Assembly: GCA_016789625.1 (NCBI GenBank)
Contig: JAEUQS010000616.1
Coordinates: 1 to 16,115 of the forward strand
Reading direction: 5' to 3'
From: Acidobacteriota bacterium
GTDB lineage: Bacteria; Acidobacteriota; Thermoanaerobaculia; UBA5066
DNA length: 16,115 nt
A program made the position numbers and the translations under genes. Under the pieces are notes generated by a model. That model was given only the letters and a program-made list of their open reading frames with translations. It was not told the origin of the DNA and searched no databases. Numbering within the stretch: the stretch's first letter is position 1; the number at the start of each line of letters is the position of its first letter. Shown here in pieces: positions 7,049-14,934 of this stretch.

Positions 7049-7819
7049 ATGAGCAGGATGCCCGTGATCTTCGCCGCGCACGGCGCGCCGATCCTCCTCG
7101 ACGACGAGCCGTGGATGGCCGAGCTGGCCTCGTGGGCGCAGGCGATGCCGCGGCCGAAGAGCATCCTCATGGTCTCGGCCCACTGGGAGGAGCGGCCCAC
7201 GACTCTCGGCGCGACGACGGCCGTGCCCCTCGTCTACGACTTCTACGGCTTCCCCGAGCGCTATTACCAGACGCTGTATCCCGCGCCCGGCGCACCCGCG
7301 CTCGCCGTCCGCGTCCGCGAGCTGCTCGGCGCGACGGGCACTCCGCTCGCCGAGGATCCCTCGCGAGGGCTCGATCACGGCGCGTATGTGCCGCTCGTCG
7401 CCATGTACCCGGGCGCAGAGGTGCCCGTGCTCCAGATCTCGATGCCGGGCCTCGTGCCCGGGGAGCTGTTCCGCCTGGGCGAGACTCTCGCGCCGCTCCG
7501 CGACGAAGGCGTCCTCGTTTTCGGGAGCGGCTTCCTCACGCACAACATGCGCTACGCGTTCCGGCCCGGCATTCCCGATTGGGCCCGCGAGTTCGACTCC
7601 TGGGCCGGGGACGCTCTGGCCCGCTTCGACGTCGACGCCCTTCTCGACTTCCAGCGGCGCGCGCCGGCCGCACAGACGGCGCTGCCCACCTGGGAGCACT
7701 ACGCGCCGGTGCTCGTCGCCGCGGGAGCCGCGTCGGCCGGGCCTTCGCCCGTCTCGTTTCCCATCACCGGCTTCTGGATGGAGGGCGCGTTCACGAAGCG
7801 CTCGGTTCAGTTCGGCTGA
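7049..7819 (+). CDS. DODA-type extradiol aromatic ring-opening dioxygenase (LigB family, YgiD-like)
   Basis: The 256-residue product carries the family pattern: H11 in AAHGAP, H45 in SAHWEE, DHGAY at 109-113, H165 in GSGFLTHNMR and H217 in WEHYAP. H11, H45 and H217 match in order and spacing the metal-binding histidines of YgiD/DOPA-dioxygenase enzymes, and H165 matches the catalytic histidine. The family opens catechol rings, for example 4,5-cleavage of DOPA, using Fe or Zn; the natural substrate in bacteria is generally unknown. It is probably cytoplasmic, with no signal peptide. It is divergent from protein B across 117 bp and lies 38 nt before zwf on the same strand. The start is uncertain: ATG 7049 lacks a Shine-Dalgarno sequence and ATG 7058 would remove three residues; longer in-frame starts add a non-family basic stretch. 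Confidence 0.9.
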   Translation: MSRMPVIFAAHGAPILLDDEPWMAELASWAQAMPRPKSILMVSAHWEERPTTLGATTAVPLVYDFYGFPERYYQTLYPAPGAPALAVRVRELLGATGTPLAEDPSRGLDHGAYVPLVAMYPGAEVPVLQISMPGLVPGELFRLGETLAPLRDEGVLVFGSGFLTHNMRYAFRPGIPDWAREFDSWAGDALARFDVDALLDFQRRAPAAQTALPTWEHYAPVLVAAGAASAGPSPVSFPITGFWMEGAFTKRSVQFG

Positions 7820-7857
7820 CTCGGCGTTCGGCCCGCGCGTGAAAGAATCGCGCAGCG

Positions 7858-9252
7858 ATGACGCGAGAGCAGAGCCCCCCCGTGGACGCCCTGGTCTTCT
7901 TCGGTGCCACCGGAGACCTCGCCTACAAGAAGATCTTCCCCGCCCTCCAGGCGCTCGCCCGGCGGGGCCGCCTCGAGGTCCCCATCGTCGGGGTCGCGAA
8001 GTCGGCCTACACGCTCGAGAAGCTCCTCGAGCGCTGCCGCGCGAGCCTCACGGAGCACGGCGGCGGGGTCGACGAGGCCGCCTTCGAGCGCCTGGCCGCG
8101 AACCTCCGCTACGTGGACGGCGACTACAACGACGCCGATACGTTCACGCGGCTCGCGGCCGAGCTTCGCGGGGCCAGGCGTCCGCTCCACTACCTCGCGA
8201 TTCCTTCCAGCATGTTCCCCGTGGTGGTGAAGCAGCTCCACGCCTCCGGCCTCACGGAAGGCGCCCGCGTCGTCGTGGAGAAGCCCTTCGGCCGGGACCT
8301 CGCGTCGGCGCGCGAGCTGAACCGGGTGCTCCGCGAGTTCTTCGAGGAAAGCAGCATCTTTCGCATCGACCACTATCTGGGCAAGGAAGCCGTCCAGAAC
8401 ATCCTGTATTTCCGCTTCGCGAATGCCTTCCTCGAGCCGATCCTCGACAGGCGATACGTGGAGAACGTGCAGATCACCATGGCCGAGAGCTTCGGCGTGA
8501 AAGGGCGCGGCTGGTTCTACGAAGAGACCGGAGTGATTCGCGACGTGATCCAGAACCACCTTCTCCAGGTGGTGAGCTATCTCGCCATGGAGGCGCCCTC
8601 GGCCATGTACGCCGAGGCGATTCGCGACGAGCAGGCCAAGGTTCTGCGCAACGTGCGCCCGCTCTCCGTGGCCGATCTCGTCTGTGGACAGTTCCGGGGC
8701 TTCCGCGACGAGCCCGGGGTCGCCCCGGACTCCGCGGTGCCCACCTACGCCGCGCTGCGCCTCCACGTGGACTCGTGGCGCTGGGCCGGCGTTCCGTTCT
8801 ACGTGCGCGCCGGGAAGTCCTTGGCGACCACGGCCACCGAGGTCGTCATCGAGCTCAAGCACGCCCCGCAGGTGGTCTTTTCGGAGCCCCCGCCCGCGCA
8901 GGGCAACCACCTCCGCTTCCGCCTCGGTCCGGAGGTCGTGATCGCGCTCGGAGCGCGCGCCAAGCAGCCGGGAGAAGGGATGACGGGCCGGCCCGTCGAG
9001 CTCTCTCTGGTGGAGCAGCCGGCTCAGGGAACCGCCGGACGCATGGGCGACTACGAGCGTCTGCTGGGCGATGCGATGCTGGGCGACGCTACGCTCTTCG
9101 CCCGCGTCGACGGGGTGGAGGCGGCCTGGGCCATCGTGGACCCCGTGCTCCACGATTCCGGACCGCTCCATACGTACGAGCCCGGGACCTGGGGTCCCAC
9201 CGAAGCCGACGTCCTCGTGGCGAACGTGGGAGGCTGGAATACGCCCTCGTAG
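7858..9252 (+). CDS. zwf: Glucose-6-phosphate 1-dehydrogenase
   Basis: This enzyme oxidises glucose 6-phosphate to 6-phosphogluconolactone with NADP or NAD reduction, the entry step of the oxidative pentose phosphate or Entner-Doudoroff route. The 464-residue product has the Rossmann dinucleotide motif FFGATGDLAYKK (residues 14-25). RIDHYLGKE is at 169-177, with H172 in the substrate site, and IRDVIQNHLLQ supplies the catalytic His (H234). The length is slightly below the usual 480-500 and the core is complete. No pgl, gnd or edd gene accompanies it here. Its last 14 bases overlap the likely start of the hybrid kinase, and the dioxygenase gene is 38 nt upstream, so all may be cotranscribed. 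Only a weak GAAAGA precedes the start. Confidence 0.95.
   Translation: MTREQSPPVDALVFFGATGDLAYKKIFPALQALARRGRLEVPIVGVAKSAYTLEKLLERCRASLTEHGGGVDEAAFERLAANLRYVDGDYNDADTFTRLAAELRGARRPLHYLAIPSSMFPVVVKQLHASGLTEGARVVVEKPFGRDLASARELNRVLREFFEESSIFRIDHYLGKEAVQNILYFRFANAFLEPILDRRYVENVQITMAESFGVKGRGWFYEETGVIRDVIQNHLLQVVSYLAMEAPSAMYAEAIRDEQAKVLRNVRPLSVADLVCGQFRGFRDEPGVAPDSAVPTYAALRLHVDSWRWAGVPFYVRAGKSLATTATEVVIELKHAPQVVFSEPPPAQGNHLRFRLGPEVVIALGARAKQPGEGMTGRPVELSLVEQPAQGTAGRMGDYERLLGDAMLGDATLFARVDGVEAAWAIVDPVLHDSGPLHTYEPGTWGPTEADVLVANVGGWNTPS
9228..9233 (+). promoter_or_regulatory. Shine-Dalgarno for the hybrid kinase, inside the end of zwf
   Basis: GGGAGG lies 5 nt before an in-frame ATA (9239-9241) that is followed directly by a signal-peptide-like sequence. 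No ATG, GTG or TTG is in frame between the ATG at 9071 and the mature sensor domain. Confidence 0.45.
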
Positions 9253-12200
9253 CGCGGCCCTTGGGCTCATCCTGCTTCTCGCGGCCCTTCCCGCTGAGGG
9301 TCTGGACCCGAAGAAGCGGCTCTCCCAGTACATGCTCGACGTGTGGCAGACCGACCAGGGCCTGCCGCAGAACGCCGTGTACAGCATCGTTCAGACCCGG
9401 GATGGTTACCTGTGGATGGGAACGGAGGGCGGGCTGGCCCGGTTCGACGGCGTGCGCTTCACGGTCTTCGACCAGCGGAGCACCCCCGAGCTTCCGAGCG
9501 ACTGGGTCCAGGCTCTCCACGAGGACAGAGAGGGCGCGCTGTGGATGGGCACCCATCACGGCGGGCTCGTGCGGAGGAAGGACGGGGTCTTCACCTCGTT
9601 CGCGCAGGGACGGGCTCTCGGCGATTTCCTGGTCCGCGTGATCCACGAGACGCCCGACGGCAGCCTGATCGTGGGAACCGAGGGAAGCGGGCTGCACCTC
9701 CTGAAAGACGGGCGGCTCAGCCCGATCACGCGACCGGGCGATCTCGTGAGCGACTGGGTCTACTCCCTCCTCGAGCCGGAGCCCGGCACGTTCCTCGTGG
9801 GAACGGACCGGGGCGTCACCCGAATGAGTTGCACGGAGGGCCCCGCGAAGCCGTGCGCGTTCGCGCCCTTCCTCCCGGGAACCGACCTCGCCAAGGTCCT
9901 CTCGCAGCACAGGGACCGCCAGGGAGCGGTGTGGGTGGCATCGACGCTCGGCCTCTTCCAGGTCGCCAAGGACGGGACCGTCCGCCGCTTCGGCAGGGCC
10001 GAGCTGGGGCGCGACAACATTCTCTCGGTCTACGAGGACAAGTCGGGGAGGCTCTTCGTCGGGACGCTCGAAGGCGATCTCGCGCGCCGTGAGGAGGACG
10101 GGACCTTCACGACGCTGGGCAGCCGGGAAGGTCTCTCCGACGAACGGGTCTACTCGATGCTCGAGGACCGCGAGGGCAGCCTCTGGCTGGGCACCGGCGG
10201 CGGCGGCTTGAACCGCCTCCGCGACGGCAAGGTCCTGTGCTTCGGAATCCCCGAAGGCCTCGTCTCGAACCACGTCAACACGCTCGCCGAGGACCTGGAG
10301 GGCCGGCTGTTCGCGCCACAGGACGACGGGAGCATCGATCGCGTGAGGGAGGCGCCGGAACGGTGCGGGCCCGCAACGGACCGTGAATGGCAGGGGAACC
10401 CGCCGACGCCACTGAGCCCCGAGCAGACGGCCTGGGCGAGATCGCAGCGCGCCCTGCTGACCCTGAAGCACCCGGAGCTCAGGGCGACGCTCCTCGCGAG
10501 CCCGGGTCTCAGATCCCGGTTCGACCTTCCGTTCCTCGTGGCCCGAAACGGCGATCTGTGGATCTCGAACTCCCCGCGCGGTCTGGAGCGCCTCCCCGGT
10601 GGAAAGGAGCCGGGCGTGCCGATCCTCGAAGGCATCCGCGTCTTCGCCCTCCTCGAGGACCGCGAGGGGAGCCTCTGGATCGGCACGAGCAACAGCGGGC
10701 TCTATCGGTTCCGCAACGGAACGTTGACGTCCTTCCGGGAGAAGGGTCCCCTGCCGGGCGACATGCCCTGGAGTCTCCACGAAGACTCGGAAGGCACGCT
10801 GTGGGTCGGGACGTACACGAAGGGACTGTGCCGTCTGGGCCCCGGTGACACCTTCACCTGCTTCGGCGCGGCCGACGGGCTCGTCGAGGACGTGATCTTC
10901 ACGATCTTCGAGGATTCGCGCGGCGGACTTTTCACGAGCGGGAACCGGGGCGTCTCGCGCATCGAGAGGACGCAGCTTCGCGACTACGAGGCGGGGCGGC
11001 TGGAGCGGCTCACACCACAGCTCTTCGGTACCGCCGAAGGCCTGCGGATCGCCGAGACGAGCGGCGGCCGCCAGCCCGCGGCCCACGTGACGCGGGACGG
11101 GCGGCTCTGGTTTCCGACGCCCAAGGGCTACGCGGTGATCGATCCCGACCGGATTCCCCGCAACACGGTGCCGCCCCCGGTCGTCCTCGAGGACCTCGTC
11201 GTGAACGGAAAGGTCCATGCCCTCTCGCGCGAGGACGCGGACACGACGATCGTGCTTCCCGCCGGCGTGTCGAAGCTCGAGATCCACTACACCGCGCTCA
11301 GCTTTCGCGTGCCGCGGCGCGTGAAGTTCCGGTATCGCCTCGAAGGCTTCGACCCCGACTGGAACGACGCCGGAACGGAGCGCGCGGCGCGTTACACCAG
11401 CGTCGCGCCGGGCACCTACGGTTTCCGCGTCGTCGCCTGCAACGAAGACGGCGTCTGGAACGAAACCGGCGCCAGCCTCTCTTTCAAGGTCCTCCCCCTC
11501 TACTACCAGACGTGGTGGTTCTACGGGCTCGTCGCTCTGGGGTTCGTCAGCGTGGGACTCGGCGCGCAGAGGGTGCGGGTGTCGCGTCTGAAGGCCCAGC
11601 GCGAGGAGCTCTCCCGCGTGGTCGAAGAGCGAACGCGCAGCCTCGCCGAGCGCACGCTGAACCTCGAGGCCGAGCGGCAGCGCGCCGATGCCGAGCGGCT
11701 CAAGGCCGAATCGGCGAACCGCGCCAAGAGCGCGTTCCTCGCGAACATGAGCCACGAGCTGCGTACGCCGCTGAACGCCGTGCTGGGCTTCGCGCAGCTC
11801 ATGGGCCGCAGGAAGGGCCGCGACCCTGAGGACCTCGAGCACCTGGCCATAATCGGCCGGAGCGGCGAGCACCTCCTGAGCCTCATCAACGACGTCCTCT
11901 CGCTTTCGAAGGTCGAGGCGGGCGCGGTGACGATCTCTCCCTCGATCTTCGAGCCCGCGCACTTCCTGAAGGGCCTCTTCGAGATGCTCCGCGTGCGGGC
12001 CGAAGGCAAGGGCCTCGAGCTCGTGTTCGAGCCGGCCGAGGGGTTTCCGCCCGCCGTGGTGGGAGACGACGGCAAGCTCCGGCAGATCCTCATCAACCTC
12101 CTCGGCAACGCGGTGAAGTTCACGGAGCAGGGCCGCGTGGTCTTCCGTGCGAGGTGGGAAGCCGATCGAGCCCGCTTCGAGGTTCACGACACCGGCCCCG

Positions 12201-13111
12201 GGCTCACGGCGGCCGAGATCGAGAAGCTGTTCCAGCCGTTCGTTCAGACGGAAACCGGTCGCCGCGTTGCCGAAGGAACGGGCCTCGGACTCACCATCAG
12301 CCGGAGCTTCGCGCGCCTCATGGGCGGCGACATCTCCGTGACGAGCGAGCCCGGGCGGGGCAGCGTTTTCACCGTGACGATTCCACTCGCGCAGGCCGCC
12401 GAGGAGGCGGTCGTCTCGGCCCGCCGGCGGGGAGACAGACGACAGGTCGTCGGGCTCGCCGCGGGAGAGCCGGCGCGGCTCCTCCTGGTGGCCGACGACG
12501 TGGCCGAGAACCGCCTCCTCCTCACGCGGCTCCTCGAATCCACGGGCTTCCGGGTCGTGGAGGCCGTGGACGGAGAGGACGCGATCCGCCGCTGGGAGGA
12601 GACGCGGCCCGAGCTGATCTTCATGGACGTGCGGATGCCGGTGCTCGACGGCCTCGCGGCGACGAGGCGGATCCGCGGGATCGAGGCGGCGCGCGGCACC
12701 GGAGAGCGCGTGCGCGTCGTCGCGCTTTCGGCGAGCGTCCTCCAGCACGAGAAGGGCGACATCCTCGAAGCCGGCTGCGACGACTTTCTCGCCAAGCCGT
12801 TCCGGAGCGCGGCCATCTTCGACAAGCTCGTCGAGCTGCTCGGCGTGCGCTTCGAGTACGACGCGGCTCCCGTGGCGCGGCGCGACACGCCGCCCGCAGC
12901 GGGGGTGCTCACGGCCCAGCGCCTGGCGGCCGTTTCCGAGGACCGGCGGGAGCGCCTGCACTCGGCCGTGAAGGTGGGAGACGACGAGGCCGCGCTGCTC
13001 GCCGCCGAGGAGATCCGCGCCGAGGACGCCGCGCTCGCCGAGGCGCTCCTCAAGGCGATCCGGGAGTTCCAGCTCAGCCGGCTGCTGTCTTTGATGGAGA
13101 AGGCGCCATGA
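9239..13111 (+). CDS. Hybrid sensor histidine kinase with periplasmic two-component propeller, Y_Y_Y domain and receiver
   Basis: With an ATA start at 9239 the product is 1290 residues. A signal peptide (RPRSAALGLILLLAALPAEG) is followed by about 13 propeller blades of the Reg_prop type to residue ~640 (GYLWMGTEGGLARF, GSLWLGTGGGGL, GSLWIGTSNSGLYRF), probably two stacked seven-bladed propellers. Next come a Y_Y_Y domain (about 648-756), one membrane helix (759-778) and a coiled coil. HisKA has its phospho-acceptor H839 in MSHELRTPLN, and HATPase_c (about 940-1045) has LLGNAVKF, DTGPG and GTGLGL. The receiver (1081-1200) has D1130 in FMDVRMP. A helical tail ends the protein. Proteins of this architecture often sense extracellular glycans in Bacteroidota, but here there is no AraC-type output. 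An unusual insertion occupies 371-433. The 3' end overlaps the next gene by ATGA. The start is the weak point: ATG 9071 would overlap zwf by 182 nt. Confidence 0.88.
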   Translation: MRPRSAALGLILLLAALPAEGLDPKKRLSQYMLDVWQTDQGLPQNAVYSIVQTRDGYLWMGTEGGLARFDGVRFTVFDQRSTPELPSDWVQALHEDREGALWMGTHHGGLVRRKDGVFTSFAQGRALGDFLVRVIHETPDGSLIVGTEGSGLHLLKDGRLSPITRPGDLVSDWVYSLLEPEPGTFLVGTDRGVTRMSCTEGPAKPCAFAPFLPGTDLAKVLSQHRDRQGAVWVASTLGLFQVAKDGTVRRFGRAELGRDNILSVYEDKSGRLFVGTLEGDLARREEDGTFTTLGSREGLSDERVYSMLEDREGSLWLGTGGGGLNRLRDGKVLCFGIPEGLVSNHVNTLAEDLEGRLFAPQDDGSIDRVREAPERCGPATDREWQGNPPTPLSPEQTAWARSQRALLTLKHPELRATLLASPGLRSRFDLPFLVARNGDLWISNSPRGLERLPGGKEPGVPILEGIRVFALLEDREGSLWIGTSNSGLYRFRNGTLTSFREKGPLPGDMPWSLHEDSEGTLWVGTYTKGLCRLGPGDTFTCFGAADGLVEDVIFTIFEDSRGGLFTSGNRGVSRIERTQLRDYEAGRLERLTPQLFGTAEGLRIAETSGGRQPAAHVTRDGRLWFPTPKGYAVIDPDRIPRNTVPPPVVLEDLVVNGKVHALSREDADTTIVLPAGVSKLEIHYTALSFRVPRRVKFRYRLEGFDPDWNDAGTERAARYTSVAPGTYGFRVVACNEDGVWNETGASLSFKVLPLYYQTWWFYGLVALGFVSVGLGAQRVRVSRLKAQREELSRVVEERTRSLAERTLNLEAERQRADAERLKAESANRAKSAFLANMSHELRTPLNAVLGFAQLMGRRKGRDPEDLEHLAIIGRSGEHLLSLINDVLSLSKVEAGAVTISPSIFEPAHFLKGLFEMLRVRAEGKGLELVFEPAEGFPPAVVGDDGKLRQILINLLGNAVKFTEQGRVVFRARWEADRARFEVHDTGPGLTAAEIEKLFQPFVQTETGRRVAEGTGLGLTISRSFARLMGGDISVTSEPGRGSVFTVTIPLAQAAEEAVVSARRRGDRRQVVGLAAGEPARLLLVADDVAENRLLLTRLLESTGFRVVEAVDGEDAIRRWEETRPELIFMDVRMPVLDGLAATRRIRGIEAARGTGERVRVVALSASVLQHEKGDILEAGCDDFLAKPFRSAAIFDKLVELLGVRFEYDAAPVARRDTPPAAGVLTAQRLAAVSEDRRERLHSAVKVGDDEAALLAAEEIRAEDAALAEALLKAIREFQLSRLLSLMEKAP

Positions 13112-14208
13112 ACGGTGACGTGTTCGTCGTGGACGACAACCCCGACAACCTCACGCTCCTCGTGGGGATCCTGCGCCGCCAGGGCTACCGCGTGCGCGTG
13201 GCCGACAGCGGGCGGCGCGCGCTCGAGATGATCCGCGCGCTCCTGCCGGAGCTGATCCTCCTCGACATCTCCATGCCGGAGATGGACGGCTACGAGGTCT
13301 GCCGTGAGCTGAAGAGGGACGCTGCAACGAACGCGGTGCCCGTCCTCTTCATCAGCGCGCTCGACGACGCGGGCGACAAAGTGCGGGGTTTCGAATCGGG
13401 AGCCGTGGACTACATCGGCAAGCCGTTCCAGGCCCCCGAGGTGATCGCCCGCGTGGAGAGCCACCTGAAGCTCGGCCGGCTGCAGAAGGCGCTCGAGGCC
13501 CGGAACGCCGAGCTCTCGCGGCTGAATGCCGAGAAGGACGAGTTCCTGGGAATCGCCGCGCACGACCTCAAGAGCCCGCTCAGCGTGATTCGCGGCTACG
13601 CCGAGATGCTGCGCGAGCACCCCGAGACCGACGACGAGACTCGGGACGCGTACCTCGCCCGCATCGCGATGGCCTCGAGCCGCATGGCCCAGCTCATCCA
13701 GGACCTCCTCGACGTGAACGCCATCGAGCGCGGCGCGCTCGTGATCCGCACGGAGCCCGTGGACCTCGCGGAGGCGGCGCGGCTCGTGGTGGAGGCCCAT
13801 CAGGAATCGGCGCGGGCCAAGGGGCAGACGCTGCGCCTCGAGGAGCCCACCGGCAGCGCCCGGGCGCTCGCCGATGCGGTGTTCCTGCCGCAGATGATCG
13901 AGAACCTCGTCTCGAACGCGCTGAAATACTCGCCCCACGGCAAGCCCGTCCTCGTGAGGATCGCGAACGCCGCGAACACGCTGCGGCTCGAGGTCGTGGA
14001 CGAGGGACCTGGCCTGAGCGCAGACGATCAGGCGAAGCTGTTCGGAAAGTTCGCGCGCCTTTCGGCCAAGCCCACGGGCGGCGAGCACACCACCGGGCTC
14101 GGCCTCTCCATCGTGAAGCGGCTCGTGGAGTCGATGAGCGGCCGCGTGGGCTGCATCAGCACGGCCGGCGCGGGCGCGACGTTCTTCCTGGAGCTGCCCG
14201 CGGCCTGA
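13108..14208 (+). CDS. Receiver-histidine kinase fusion (REC-HisKA-HATPase)
   Basis: The 366-residue soluble protein begins with a receiver domain (residues 4-122: acidic pair D9-D10, phospho-acceptor D53 in LLDISMPEMDG, K105 in GKPF). A short coiled coil (124-145) and a histidine kinase core follow, with H152 in AAHDLKSPL, the N box NLVSNALKYSP, the G1 box DEGPG and the G2 box TGLGLSIV. It has no membrane segment and no DNA-binding domain. The ATG overlaps the stop of the hybrid kinase (ATGA) and GGAGAAGG lies 4 nt upstream, so the two are translated together. A likely arrangement is phosphotransfer from the hybrid kinase to D53, tuning this kinase, which then acts on a regulator encoded elsewhere; that order is inference. 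Confidence 0.93.
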   Translation: MNGDVFVVDDNPDNLTLLVGILRRQGYRVRVADSGRRALEMIRALLPELILLDISMPEMDGYEVCRELKRDAATNAVPVLFISALDDAGDKVRGFESGAVDYIGKPFQAPEVIARVESHLKLGRLQKALEARNAELSRLNAEKDEFLGIAAHDLKSPLSVIRGYAEMLREHPETDDETRDAYLARIAMASSRMAQLIQDLLDVNAIERGALVIRTEPVDLAEAARLVVEAHQESARAKGQTLRLEEPTGSARALADAVFLPQMIENLVSNALKYSPHGKPVLVRIANAANTLRLEVVDEGPGLSADDQAKLFGKFARLSAKPTGGEHTTGLGLSIVKRLVESMSGRVGCISTAGAGATFFLELPAA

Positions 14209-14224
14209 GGGTGGGCCTTGCATC

Positions 14225-14253
14225 TTGAATCGTCCCCGCGGCCCATGTACAAG
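14225..14253 (+). promoter_or_regulatory. Candidate sigma-70 promoter for the carbonic anhydrase gene
   Basis: TTGAAT (14225-14230) and TACAAG (14248-14253) are separated by 17 nt; each matches four of six consensus bases. Transcription would start near 14260, only about two bases before the ATG at 14262, and no Shine-Dalgarno sequence precedes that ATG. The site overlaps an inverted repeat, TGGGCC (14212-14217) and GGCCCA (14240-14245), of unknown meaning. Confidence 0.3.
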
Positions 14254-14261
14254 TCCTCCCG

Positions 14262-14891
14262 ATGATCTCCGCCGAAGAAGCCCTCCAACGCCTGCGGGAA
14301 GGAAACCGCCGCTTCGTGCAGGGCCTGCGCCCCGACGAAACGCTCACGAGCCAGGCCCGCCGCAGCGCGCTGGCCTCGGGCCAGGCGCCGTTCGCGATCC
14401 TCCTGGGCTGCTCGGACTCGCGGGTGCCGGGCGAGATCGTGTTCGACCAGGGGCTCGGCGACCTCTTCGTCATCCGCGTGGCCGGCAACGTCGTGGCGTC
14501 GTCCCAGATCGGCAGCGTGGAGTTCGCGGCGGAGCGCTTCGGCACACCGCTGGTCGTCGTCCTCGGTCACTCGAGCTGCGGCGCGATCCTGGCGACGCTC
14601 GAGGAGCTGAAGCGCCCGAGCGAGGCGCAGTCGCGCGGGCTGCGCTCCATCGTGGATCGCGTGCGTCCCTCCGTCGAGGCGCTCCTCGCGACGGACCTCG
14701 CGAACGACACGCCGGAGCTCGTGCGCCAGGCGGTGCGGGCCAACGTGCGCGTTTCGGCGAACCACCTGCGGCACGGCTCCGACCTCGTCGAGCAGCTGGT
14801 CCAGAAGGGCAAGCTCCTCATCGTGGGCGCCGAATACTCGCTCGAAACGGGCGTGGTCGACTTCTTCGACGGAGTGCTGCCCCCCGCCTGA
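14262..14891 (+). CDS. Beta-class carbonic anhydrase
   Basis: The enzyme interconverts CO2 and bicarbonate. The 209-residue cytoplasmic protein has the zinc ligands C50, H103 and C106 in CSDSR (50-54) and GHSSCGA (102-108), plus the catalytic dyad D52 and R54. The surrounding VFDQGLGDLFVIRVAGN is typical of the family, and the length is normal. It follows the receiver-kinase gene by 53 nt and precedes a DoxX-family gene by 43 nt on the same strand. A weak promoter with an almost leaderless start may drive it separately. Frequent roles of such enzymes are bicarbonate supply for carboxylases and pH balance; nothing nearby narrows this down. Confidence 0.95.
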   Translation: MISAEEALQRLREGNRRFVQGLRPDETLTSQARRSALASGQAPFAILLGCSDSRVPGEIVFDQGLGDLFVIRVAGNVVASSQIGSVEFAAERFGTPLVVVLGHSSCGAILATLEELKRPSEAQSRGLRSIVDRVRPSVEALLATDLANDTPELVRQAVRANVRVSANHLRHGSDLVEQLVQKGKLLIVGAEYSLETGVVDFFDGVLPPA

Positions 14892-14911
14892 ACGGCACGA
14901 GCCTTGCGATT

Positions 14912-14926
14912 CGCCTCGCGGAGGCG
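14912..14926 (+). repeat. Perfect inverted repeat over the DoxX-gene ribosome binding site
   Basis: CGCCTC, GCG and GAGGCG form a 6-bp GC-rich hairpin with a 3-nt loop. The right arm contains the GGAGG that would bind the ribosome for the ATG at 14935. It could hide the binding site in mRNA, or act as a weak transcription barrier after the carbonic anhydrase gene; there is no T-run. Confidence 0.4.
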
Positions 14927-14934
14927 GAACGACC

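Noticed and set aside
6932..7699. N-terminal extension of secreted protein B to 865 residues
   Set aside because: The extension is antisense to the dioxygenase gene. A Shine-Dalgarno and signal peptide at 6931 define the true start.
9071..9238. ATG start at 9071 for the hybrid kinase
   Set aside because: It adds 56 residues encoded inside zwf in another frame, with composition unlike a signal peptide and a strong Shine-Dalgarno located much further downstream. It remains the only canonical start, so it is not fully excluded.
9089..12961. Very long open frame (1290 codons) on the minus strand
   Set aside because: It lies opposite the hybrid kinase, whose domains are unmistakable. The antisense product is Arg/Glu/Ala/His-rich low-complexity sequence with no recognisable domain, as expected in GC-rich DNA.
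12154..13107. Upstream extension of the receiver-kinase gene
   Set aside because: This is a shadow frame within the hybrid kinase; the ATG at 13108 has a good Shine-Dalgarno and begins the receiver domain exactly.
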